DNA of 64,000 nt from Perkinsus olseni. Lineage: Eukaryota > Perkinsozoa > Perkinsida > Perkinsidae. Of the stretch, positions 23,201-33,639 are shown in pieces. Location: positions 124,001 to 188,000 of the forward strand of contig JABANP010000009.1 in assembly GCA_013115135.1 (NCBI GenBank), read 5' to 3'. The notes under the pieces were generated by a model. It did no database searches and was not told the origin of the DNA. It was given only the letters and a program-made list of their open reading frames with translations. The position numbers and the translations under genes are program-made. The stretch's first letter is position 1, and every line of letters begins with the position of its first letter.

Positions 23201-25124
23201 GCGAAGCAGGTTGGCATTATCAAGTCTAAGACTGCTGACGAGATCGCAGCCGACCGTGGCTGCGACATCAAGGACGTAGGCGGTTGGCAGGCTGCCATGT
23301 TGTGACTGTCCGCCCGGCAAGGTGCCTCCTGATGACGTCAATGCCGTGGTCGTTCACGGTGACCAGTTGAAGAGCATGTCCGATGATGACCTCAAGTTCG
23401 TTCTATCGCACTACAGGGTAAGGCAGGCGAGAAGTGACGTCATTGGTCGCTGTAGTTGTGCGGCTCAGGACATCGTTTTTGCAAGGACGACGCCGACGCA
23501 GAAGCTCAGAATCGCCGAGACTCAGAAGGAGCTTGGCAAGGTACATCCCAGCAAAGGAAGAGCCGAGCTGATTGTGCTGCCTCCTCAGGTGACAGCCATG
23601 ACGGGTGACGGGGTTAATGATGCCCCGGCTCTGAAAGCCGCTAATATCGGTGTCGCCATGGGGATCGCGGGAACTCAGGTTAGATGGGAAGAGGCTTTCG
23701 CTCGCACCAGCGTATGTTGTTTAGGTGGCCATGCAAGCCGCTGACATGATCTTGGCCAATGATGATTTCTCGTCTATCGTCAACGCCATCGAGGAGGGCC
23801 GTCTGATCTTTGACAACCTGAAGAAGTCGATCGCCTACACGCTCACGTCAAACATCCCCGAGATCACGCCCTTCCTGGCCTTCGTTATCCTGCAAATTCC
23901 ATTGCCTCTTTCGACCGTGCTGATCCTCGCCATTGATTTGGGTACCGGATATCTTGCCTGCCATCTCCTTCGCCTACGAGGCCCCGGAGCTCGACATCAT
24001 GTGCAGGAAGCCGCGAGATCCACAGAGGGACAGACTTGTCACGAACAAGCTTGTCATTTACTCTTATCTCATCATCGGCTACATGCAAGCTGCTGCCGGA
24101 TTTTTACACCTACTTCCAAGTTATGTACGATTATGGCTTCAAGCCCTCGGGTCTGATTGGCCTTACCAATAAAGTCGTCTATGAGTTCGACCTGGACAAC
24201 ATGGCCCCCACGGTCTTCCCTGACGTTGACAAGAAGAAGATTGACTGGGATGATAATGATTCTAGCAAGTTGCACATCTGCGGTCGCGTAGGCCCTCGCG
24301 ACGCTGATGATGCCTCGGTTGCGACCATCGACTCGATGCCGGTCTTCGAGAAATGCAGCGGCCCGATCTTCACCTTTTACAACCTGCAGCAGTACTGTCA
24401 CGAGAAGACGGCGACACCGGCCGCTCAGATGCCCTCGGAGTCCCAGTTGGACGCCCTTCTTGGTGGGAAGTGGACCTACGACCAGAACGTGGGTGTCGTC
24501 TACGGTCGAGACAAGTTCAACAGGCCGGCCTGTGATGCCATGCCACAGGCTACCATCGCCTTGGACGGGCAGACTTATACCCTCTTCGTTCCCTATGGGG
24601 TTTGGAGCCAGGACGGCCAAGATAAGATTGACGATGCGACCTTGAACACCGAGTGTCTGTACTGGACTCGCAGTCCCCTGATCGAGGCTGTCGGCGAGGA
24701 CTCGACCAGCAACGACGGCGGAGTCCCTGTTTGCCAGAGTACCGAAGCCCTCAAGTACGCTCAGAGCGCCTTCTTCATCGCCATTGTGGTTGTGCAGTAC
24801 GCCACTCTGTTCTTCTGCAAGTGCCGCACCCTATCCCTGACCATGCAAGGTCTGGCGAATTGGTTCCAGAACTTCGCCGTTGTTGTGGAATCTTCCGTTG
24901 CGGCCCTGGTCGTATTCGCTCCCTTCATGTGGGTGGTGTTCAACACTCGTCCTCTCGAAGGCTGGCATATATGCGTACCAGCGATGCCTTTCGCTGTCTT
25001 CAACTACTGTTTTGATGAGCTCCGCAAGTACTTCTTAAGACAGGGGGTTCCCAATCTCAAGGCCATCACGGGTGCCTCGCAGACGCGGTTCGGAAAGTGG
25101 GTGTACAAGACAACCTACTACTGA
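20265..25124 (+). CDS. Na+/K+-type P-ATPase alpha subunit (P-type IIC)
   Basis: About 20 exons encode a cation-pumping P-type ATPase of plasma membrane type. Blocks in order: actuator region '[12 protein letters not shown]', '[18 protein letters not shown]', 'NVPEGLL', phosphorylation loop 'CSDKTGTLT' (Asp at 22141), nucleotide-binding 'MKGAPEQVF', hinge '[13 protein letters not shown]', M5-M6 '[13 protein letters not shown]', and C-terminus ending 'TTYY', like the Na,K-ATPase 'ETYY' end. First exon 20265-20327 is chosen from the ATG that reads on through a 64-bp intron into a coiled basic N-terminus. Three one-base breaks interrupt the frame at 21703-21705 (GGG), 23947-23948 (GG) and 24101-24105 (T5); removing one base at each restores the family sequence. 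They are probably assembly errors, but a decayed gene cannot be excluded. The exact join around 20570-20685 is uncertain. Confidence 0.9.
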
Positions 25125-25602
25125 ATGCAGCATACCTATGCGCCATGGTCATCTCTTTAACGCATTCAGCTAACGCGGAATACGTTCAATCGTGTTTAGT
25201 TTTACTCCATGATTTTGCATGCCTCCTTATCTGTAAACGCATATGATGTTTAGCGCGCTTGTTTTTCTGTTGAGTTGTAGTTTCATTTCGGGAGTGAGGA
25301 TTGGGCTTCCCAGTTAAAGGTTAAAACTGTCCCTTCCGTGCCAGGATACGGTTGAGCATATGATCGCTCTAAGGGAATCATATAGAGGGTGACGCTGAGT
25401 ACGTGAGAAACGTCTGTTCATGGAGACTGCCTGATAACCTCGATATCTGGGAGTGAGCATCACAGCAGACTGCTGCCCGCAGCGCGACAGAGACTGGGTC
25501 GTTGCTCGACCGGATGTTCTCTTCTGGGGCGACTGGTCGTAGCACGGAGGAGATGGGAGCTTGTGAGTGCAATCTGTCATCTCGAGTTTAGTTTTTTTAT
25601 GC
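25125..25602. other. Intergenic, ATPase to aminotransferase
   Basis: 478 bp with no recognised gene. The last part is T-rich just before the aminotransferase ATG. Confidence 0.4.
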
Positions 25603-27882
25603 ATGGAGATGGTCGCTGATACTGGTTTGAAAATCACAAGACGGGCCTCCACAGCGAGGATGCCCTCTGGAGGGTACCTCTTTGCTGTTGTGAAGGAAAA
25701 GGTGCAGGACTACATCGCCAGCGGCGACGGACCGAACAGGCGCATCATAAGCCTGGGTAACGTCCCAGCGTAGCCTATCGTTGAGTCCTTTTCCGTGCTG
25801 CTCAAGTGGCCTCGCCTCTATGCGGTATCTCTCAGGTAAAGGGGACACGCCTCTACCGCTTCCTCCGGTGATTGCAGAGTCTATGGCGGAGTTCGCTAAG
25901 AACATGCAAACGGTAGCGGAAGCGTTGAAATTGTGAACAATTCGGAGTGGCCTATGAGGTTGTTCAGTCGACCAATTCTGGCGCTCAACATCGATTCTGG
26001 AACCTCATTCCGCGTGTTAAAATCAATTCCTGGGTTGACGCTCAGTTTCGGGGTTAACCTCAATGAACAGAGGGTTAATCCGTTGCCTGGGTTCGCTGGT
26101 GTAGGAAGTATGAGATTGTCTCATTGAGATATCGTCTTTCAGCCGGAGGGGTTTCGTGGGCTACGACTCCCAGTACGAGCCGACTCTCCGGCAGCTCATT
26201 TCCGAGAAGTACTACGGCGCTCGATGCCGGGTGGAGGTTCATGAGATCTTCTGTAAATCTCCTCGGGAGTTGCGGCTAACTCCTCACCGCTCCGCTTTCG
26301 CTGTCAGGTAACGATGGTAGTAAGCCCGACATCGGCCGCTCACAGCTGCTGTTCGATCCGACTATGAGAGTGGCAGTGCAGGACCCAGCATACCCGGTAA
26401 GGTAGCCCAGCTCGCTCCCCGCCTCATGAAGCACCATCAGGTCTACGCTGACTCAGCTGTGCTGTCCGGTAGGATTTCTGGCAGGATGAATGCTCGCGGT
26501 CACTACGACGACATAGTGTAAGGCTTCGACTGTTCACTGAGGCTAGAGAGAGGCCATAGTAGGTACCTGCCCTGCACCGAGCAGAACGACTTCTTCCCCG
26601 ACCTCTCGTTGACGCTGGATGAGGGCGGCCGTGGCGGGGCCGATATAATTTATTTCTGCAATCCGAACAACCCGACCGGAGTATCCACTGAGAGGGGTAA
26701 ACTGAGCGAGTTGGTAGGACGCGATTCTGAAGGGCAGCGATCTCATGACCATGTGCAGGTCCAGTTTGCGCTCAAGCACGGAAAGCTTGATAATCTACGA
26801 CGCCGCGTACGGAAGGTACCAGGCCCTGCTCGGATGCCTCGGCCCTTCTGGTGATTCACAGTTACGTCAGCCCGACATCGGATGTGCCACGATCAATTTA
26901 CGAGATCGAAGGTGCACGAAAATGCTGCATTGAGACTAATTCCTTCAGCAAGTTGGCCAGCTTCACCGGGGTGTGAGGGGGGCTATCGTCGTCTTTGAGT
27001 TTTCCGGGGAGAGTCGAACTCGATCGCGGTCTCTGCAGACCGATGGTCGTGGTCTCAGCGGCGCTGCTCCGTTGTAGGGCCGGACCACTTGAGCTCGGGA
27101 TGTTGCAGGTTCGGCTAGGCTGGACCGTTGTGCCCGAGGACCTGCATTTCACGGACGGAACTCCATTCCTCACCGACTGGCGTAGAATATCTACTACCGT
27201 GTTTCAAGGTGGGGATCGTCTCCATCCGATTGTCTAAGGGCGGTCGGCATGTATAGCTGATCCGCTTGGCCGAAACCTATACTCAATAAATCAGCTGTTC
27301 CGTCACGTTTACGACCATATGCCGTTAAAGCCTTGGCTGGATGACGTGCGTGAATTGAAAGTTCGGCGCGGTGTGGTATCTATCCCATCGGTGTCTACTG
27401 TTTGAATACTAGACCACCACGACATCGAACAACTCAGGTGCCTCGGCTGTCTCGGTGGCAGGAGGCACTGCGGTGCTCAACAACCTCCCTGAAGTGATGG
27501 AGAGAGTACACTATTACATGGCCAATATGGAAGTGAGAAAAGGACGATTTCCCTAGTAAGAGAGCCTTCGAGCTCAGATGATTCGCGAGACTTTGGCCGA
27601 ATGCGCAATACCATGCTATGGCGGGATTGATGCGCCATTTGTCTTTGCCAAGTTCGGAGGGGATTCATGGACAGCATTCGACAAGCTACTGCGGGAATGC
27701 CAAGTGGGGCCTCTGTGAGCTTTTAATCGAGCAGAGCACAGTTCTTACCGCCTCAGATCGTCACCATACCCGGCTCTGGTTTCGGCCCGGCAGGGGAGGG
27801 TTTTCTGCGCATATCTGGGTATGGTACAGCGGATGACATCAAGGAGGCATGTGGAAGAATCCGCGCTGTTTTCGGCAGTTGA
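25603..27882 (+). CDS. dapL: LL-diaminopimelate aminotransferase (lysine pathway)
   Basis: PLP enzyme that converts tetrahydrodipicolinate to LL-diaminopimelate in one step of plant/Chlamydia-type lysine synthesis. Exons joined by short introns give the family sequence: '[12 protein letters not shown]', '[12 protein letters not shown]', '[14 protein letters not shown]', 'DGSKPDIGR', '[11 protein letters not shown]', '[14 protein letters not shown]', '[12 protein letters not shown]', PLP-lysine block '[19 protein letters not shown]', '[14 protein letters not shown]'. Start ATG 25603; stop 27880-27882. No bipartite plastid leader is seen at this start ('[16 protein letters not shown]'), so either it is cytosolic or a leader exon was missed. 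One-base breaks occur at 26158-26160 (GGG), 26782-26784 (AAA) and around 26830-26860. Confidence 0.88.
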
Positions 27883-28266
27883 GCTCACCATGAATGACAG
27901 TTTTTGGAGCAGCTCAGCTAGTGTTGTGTACGCTCTGGAGCTTGTCCGCAGCTTTTCTTATCGTCTCATGTCGGCATCCTTGTGAATCCGCCAGACTGAC
28001 ACGAAAGCTCAGGGTCACTGACTGTAAGGGGCAATCTTTCGGTCTGCCGTTCCGTCAAGGGTCTCTTCCCTAAGGGGGAATAGATTGCTTGTGCCCGAGG
28101 CAAGGTTCCCTCGGGCAGTACGATAGACCTCGGTATGTTCCGGTCAGACTTCAAACTCAAGAGCGAGGTGAATGACACATGTACATCGCTTGGCAGCTTT
28201 AAGCCGGATATATGCAGCGCCGGATAGTCACGCGGCGCAATGACAATCTTGGTAGGTCTGCAATCT
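27883..28266. other. Convergent intergenic region
   Basis: About 380 bp between the 3' ends of two convergent genes. No feature recognised. Confidence 0.4.
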
Positions 28267-29585
28267 TCACAGCATTTTGGTGGCGGCGCTAAGTCTCAGC
28301 GCGCTCACTCTCGAACCGAACAGATCATGTTCGTCTATGAATCGCGCCACAACCACATGCGACCCCGGCTCTCCAGCTACATGGCGGAGATGCAATCCAT
28401 CGACAGCGTTGTACACGAAGTCGACTTGACCAGCGTACCGCGAATCCGTGTCGGTGCATCTGTAGCCTCGCAGGAAGACCGTGTGATCCCACTCGCATCT
28501 CATTTGCATTTGCTGCTCTCCATAAATGCGCAAGACGAACCCCAAGAGGGTCTCCGTTGAGCTCATCTCGAGGGTGACCTCGTAGACGACAGTACCCTGT
28601 TTATAGAGTCCACCATACGGGAAGGTCGGCTGGAACTCAACTGGATGAATGGTATCGAGGACTCTCAGCTTTCTATTATCCATTTTTCCGGTAAAATCTC
28701 GACACACGAAGCTCGATGTCAGGAGATGAACATGGAAAAAGCAGGTCTCTAAGCTGGCCGTGTGCTCAGCATTGCTGAGCCTACGGCGGCACTCACACGT
28801 GTACCTTGCCCGCGGAATCTCCTCCCCTTGGACTGCCTCACAATAGCAACCTCTCTCCATGATGCCACCATTACGTAAGCTCCTGGAGTTCAGGAACATA
28901 TTGTACAAGGAATCCGAGTGGCGTGGTGAGCGGTTCGCCATTTCCAAGGGCCTTCTCCATCGGATTCGGGTATCCATCTGCAACTCTCACGAGGCATACA
29001 GTGGAATTTAACCGATTATGTGGATCTTCCGAACCGTTCAATCCTCTTTGGCTGGAGGCATTGTGCCCACTTGTTGAAGCCCTCGGCATCTTGTATACTC
29101 GGCTTCGTCCACGGTATGCTTTTCGCTCTGCTTCCCTCAGCGATGAGATATGGGATTTCACAGAGCCGCATTCCGCAATGGGGGTCGAAGATGAGGATGC
29201 TAGCTTCTCCCAATCCCACTCTATCGAACCAGATCTCTGCCTCGAAATAAGCGTGCCTATGCTCAGTAGCCGATACACATTCGCATGGAACGTACTTCCC
29301 GCCATTCTCCGTGCTTTTGGCAGCGCCCTCACAAGCCCACTCGATGGCGGTTTCACCTGGGAAGCTATGAATGGTAACATCTATGCGCATACTTCCTTCG
29401 TCTTCTCGGCCGACGTCAAAGTTGAAAACGGTGCTTCCAAAGACAGCTCGGAAGTTCTTGTCATCCCGGATGCTCTGTGGCAGCTTTAGCTTTCCCTGCA
29501 GGAGCACCAATCTTTCCAGAACAGACTGCAGGCACTCCACCCCGAGCAACGCGGATAGGACGACGAAACCGTCAGACAGGCGCAT
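28267..29585 (-). CDS. Secreted Cys-rich two-domain protein, paralogue A
   Basis: The start at 29585 opens with a signal peptide ('MRLSDGFVVLSALLGVEC'). Domain 1 (to about 29016) and domain 2 (from about 28983) line up block by block with the gene at 30068-31644: 'KYVPCECVSATEH' with 'KNPCECKLTRAG', 'GCYCEAV' with 'GCVCDTS', 'YTCECRRRLSNAE' with 'FTCACRRQTDDAK', 'QVDFVYNAVDGLHLRHVA' with 'RVDFVYSAAGSLYLRYLA'. The paired cysteines suggest disulphides in a secreted protein. The frame changes between the two domains near 28985-29016, by a short intron or a base error; I could not settle which. No known family. Confidence 0.65.
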
Positions 29586-30067
29586 CGAGTCAAGCCAGAA
29601 GTGTCGGAAATGAGTTCCGCTGAGCCGCTGGTACAGTCGAGCTCGCCATTCCCATTATTCGAGCGGAATGAGTCCGGCTGGGTGCGCCAACCTCCCGCCC
29701 TCTGCCACAACGTATGCTGTACATTTCTGGATGGAGCCGATTGCCGAGGTTGTTGAGGTGCTGATGCGATCTCTGCTACGGGTGTTCGTACGCCTGGCGA
29801 TGGTCCATCGCCGATGAGACTCGCGGAATAGATATCATTATTCTTGCTTGGCATCAATTGTCGGGATTGTGTGCCGGGCACACTGTGCCCTCATTCCGTA
29901 CGTCTGTGTGACCTCCTCGTTCCGCTTTCTGCCACGACGACGCCATGAGCAGGAACGCGCTCGGTGAAATACTCAGAACCAAAGAGACCGCATCACAGCA
30001 CAGCATGCGTAACAACTTAGCATAAAATGAACACAGACATCATTTCTGGGAACTCTTGACCTCGAAA
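29586..30067. other. Intergenic between Cys-rich paralogues
   Basis: 480 bp. A minus-strand open frame (about 29486-29855) is Pro/Gln/Ser-rich but overlaps the signal-peptide exon of paralogue A in another frame and has no family match. I treat the region as promoter and 5' leader of paralogue A. Confidence 0.35.
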
Positions 30068-31644
30068 TCACAACGCGAACAGAAGGTTGACATCAACATA
30101 CTTCGAGACAGCTACGTGCCGGGTAGAGGAGGCCAGGTAACGGAGGTATAAACTACCGGCCGCGCTGTACACAAAGTCGACTCTCGCACTTGTCTCTCCG
30201 GCCGTGCAGATGTAAGCCCACTGAGGAGACGTAACGTCCCCCTTGCATGTGTAACCGATGAACTTGTCGGTATTGCCTTCGTCGTCCGTCTCGGTCGCGG
30301 ACCCTACCCGGAGCTTGAAACTCTTTGTGAACCGTGTCGGAACTAATAGCACAGGAGACCCGATACTCGGTTGACTTGTCCTGATAAACTCCAGCGAGAG
30401 GTAGAGTCGTCTGGTAGCCCACTGCGTGAGCATTCGTGAGGATCCTCAGTTGATCTATGTGGACTTTGCCGGCAACCCTTCCTGTGCACTCGAACCTCGT
30501 GACGAGGGTGTAGGCATCGACGTTGCAAGTCTCGAATTCCATCCTCTCGTCCTTCGCGTCATCCGTCTGACGCCGACAAGCACAGGTGAATTTCTCGAAC
30601 GGTGCAACACCAGGAGAAATCCTCAGGAGGGATAGATGTGTCGCAGACGCATCCTCGGTTGACTGTGGCACCCGACTGGAAGCTATGCATGTTTAAGAAG
30701 AGCTCGTCGCTCTTCAGACGCTGAGCGGATAGGATATCCGCGATGCCGGTGCAATCCTTCTTCTGGAGAGACTCCGCGTCTGGGAGCTGGAAGTGTATCT
30801 TCTCACATGGACTTATATCCTCATCGTCCATGAGCTCTAAAACGTCTTTTGGAGAGTCTTCGCCTACTCTGACTGCACTGGGAGTTACTTCCGTGGATAT
30901 CATCGTCGCTTCCGTGCTCCGAGCGAAGATACCCGCTGCGACAGTGGGCTGGCACTCATTCGTTAGAGTCTTCTCAATCTCGTTGATGAGGTTGTCCCCA
31001 ATGTTCACCATACATCCTGATATGCTGACGGAGTGGTCATCTTTGTTACATTTCGAGCCACACGAGTGCTTCCTTCGCCGATTGCAGTCGGCCCATTTTC
31101 TTACTCCGGGACTGCGGAGACGATCCTTATCGGCCCAAGCTATATGTCGATCCACAGTCCTCTGAGCAAGGAGATATGGGATTATGCTAGCCTTGTCCCC
31201 GGTGCGTGGGTGGAACACGAACGCCTCTGCCTCGGTAGCATTGGGATTGTTGAATGAAATCTTCCCCTTCAAGAATACCTCATTACCAGCCCTTGTTAGT
31301 TTGCACTCACAAGGGTTCTTCTCCCCGAAGGACCTGGTAGGCGCTTCTCTGTGGCAGCTGCAGGACCCACGAGAGCTCAAGGCCGATGCTTCCGGAAAGT
31401 CGCGGATGTTGACGTTAATGTGGATAGAGCTCTCGTTCTCGTAAGTGGCGTCGAAGAAGTACTCGGTATTGGCGAATGAAGCGCGGAAAAAAGTATCTTG
31501 ATGATGACCCTTACCCGCAGTGTGACGCGTGCTGGTAGGACCCTCGTCGTTAGTGATCGTGAGGCGCCTCTTGGTTCTACTGGACCGGACGCACCAGACC
31601 GGATAGACAGACAAGGACAGAGTCGTTGCAGCTTGGATCTTCAT
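30068..31644 (-). CDS. Secreted Cys-rich two-domain protein, paralogue B
   Basis: The ATG at 31644 gives a hydrophobic start ('MKIQAATTLSLSVYPVWC'). It has the same two-domain plan as paralogue A, with a longer acidic linker between domains ('DVLELMDDEDISPCEK'). Domain 2 ends at the stop 30068-30070. The frame breaks at about 30621-30622 (CC, plus-strand view) and 30341-30342 (AA). Skipping one base at each restores alignment to paralogue A, so these look like single-base insertions. Function unknown; the secreted, Cys-rich, duplicated nature suggests a surface or extracellular role. Confidence 0.65.
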
Positions 31645-32123
31645 TGTGGTTGAGGTCGAGAATGGAATACAACTGTTCGAGCATCGGCTCAATTGGCTCG
31701 CCCCTTATTCAGCCCCTTCGGGGCGACGGCGACTCTTGGGGAGAGCCTGCCTTCGTTTCTCCTAAATTGTACGGACTGCTCCCAGATATCATAGTCGCTC
31801 TGAGCCCGCGGACTTCCTACCTAGAGGGGCGTGAGTCTCAAGCCGTGAGAAACATGACTCTGCCGTGGCTGGGCCCCGTGCGACTGGCCATGAGGCTAAG
31901 AGCGCACGCCCGATGGGCGTCGCCCGCTCGCTAGTTCGCTCACATCCCACCCTTACGCGATAGTCACGTGGTCGATGGCTGCATGGGCCTGTCTATCAGC
32001 ATCTCATCTCGTGAAATCATTTTCTTGTGCGTTCGTCATTGGCACATTTTGCTAAAATGATTTCAGCTGCAAGCATTCACACTCGGTTGATACTGTGGGA
32101 CGGGTTATAGTTGAGGTTTCACG
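31645..32123. promoter_or_regulatory. Divergent intergenic region
   Basis: About 480 bp between the start of Cys-rich paralogue B (minus) and the NHL gene (plus); it should hold both promoters. No motif stands out. Confidence 0.4.
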
Positions 32124-33528
32124 ATGCTCCATGGCATTTTACGCCTCGTCTCCTTCTTGGCATGCCTCTGTCTCGGAGACTCCCAGCGAACTAACTCTTA
32201 CACTGTACCGGACTCCTCTGGGCTGCCTCCGACAGGTGAGAAGGGAGCCATCAAAATTCCCGTAAATTCCGGGTAAACCTCAAAAGAGTATCGTTACGGC
32301 CCGTAATGGTAAGTTCCTATGTTTCCAGGTTTCAACAATGCTATGTACAGCGGATTCGGTTACACCGGAACTCGCGTGCTCGAGACTAATTATTTCTCGA
32401 AGGCCTTTGAGGTCTTCAACTTCTCGCAGCAGGCAACAGTTGATCTGGACGGGGACATATGGCTGGTCGATAAGGAGCTCCATGTCGTTCTGAAAGTGTC
32501 CAAAGTCCTCACGGTGTGGGCTCTCCGCTCTACCAATAAGACCAGTGCTCGGTGTCAGAATCCAGGTATCTGGACTGGCCCGCGTATCACGAGGTCGTCG
32601 CTGGTCGCTGGAAGCGTGCCGGATACCTCGATGGAAGCAATGGCGTCGCCATGTTTGATGCGCCATTAAGCCTTGCCGTGTGGGAGAGGACAGACGGGTG
32701 ATCGCCGTAATCTTTGTGGCCGCACCGGATGCTTTGGTATGTTAGGGCCGGCGCTTCCACCGGGAGGTTCCTTCTGGTGGCTGATACGGGTAACCATTGC
32801 GTTCGTCGAGTGAGCGTTAGGGATAGGCGGACCATAACGCTAGCTGGAAAGAAGTAAGGCCGCAGTGGGCAACGGGGAGTCACTCAAGATCACACTCTGT
32901 AGTGGTCAACGAGGCCATCGCGATGGCGACGGAGGCATGGCACTACTAGACACTCCCACTTCCATTGGGGTTGAATCCACTACGGGCAAAGTGATGGTTC
33001 TAGATGGTGGAGACCGGCTGCGTCTGATCACTGTTCACGAGACGGCGGACGACCTTGTTACGAGTGTGAGTGCCTTGTAACTGGTCATCCAGCTGATGCC
33101 TTGGTGGACTTGATCGAAGGGGCCTCGTGTCCGATAAGGGCTCTCAGGTTGTAACTATCGTCAAAGGGGCCTGTCGATCGATGGCTCAACATTTTATGCT
33201 CTCTTCAATCGTGGTTCGAGAAGTGTGGTGTCACACTCATTGGTTTGCCAGTTCTGTGCCGCAGGAGCAGGTGGAGGTGTGGCAATACCCTTATGTGAGT
33301 TCACTACTCAGCTCGGCATGTTGTTGTTGATGGACGTCCAATAGCCTTGTGCAGGTTTGCGTGGGGCACATAGCAACGTGTGGCCCTCGGGATCACCCGG
33401 CTATCTCCGATAGATCCTCAGCCTGGCTACAGAGTCTCGAGAACTTCACGCAGAGTCAGAACCAGACTGGCGTGGATCCCAACTTGGAGACCGGTACTTT
33501 CGTGGTGGGCCAGACTGGTCCTGCATGA
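32124..33528 (+). CDS. Secreted NHL-repeat protein
   Basis: The ATG at 32124 starts a signal peptide ('MLHGILRLVSFLACLCLG'). After a first intron, exons carry NHL beta-propeller repeats: 'ATVDLDGDIWLVDKELH', 'GYLDGSNGVAMFDAP', 'LLVADTGNHCVRRVSV', 'TITLAG', 'GHRDGDGGMALLDTPTSIGV'. Such propellers bind proteins or ligands. The region after 33120 is less typical but keeps an open frame through to a TGA at 33526-33528. A further join at 33517 to an exon near 33567 is possible in phase, which would extend the protein into what I assign to the next gene, so the 3' end is uncertain. Confidence 0.7.
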
Positions 33529-33639
33529 TCTTACGGCAGAACAGTATCGGCATCGCAACGTCTTAAGATTTTGGTTCGTGGGGAGGCCGCATTCCTCTCA
33601 CTCTGGCGGACAGCACGGGTTCGTTCGTAGTTCATTTAG

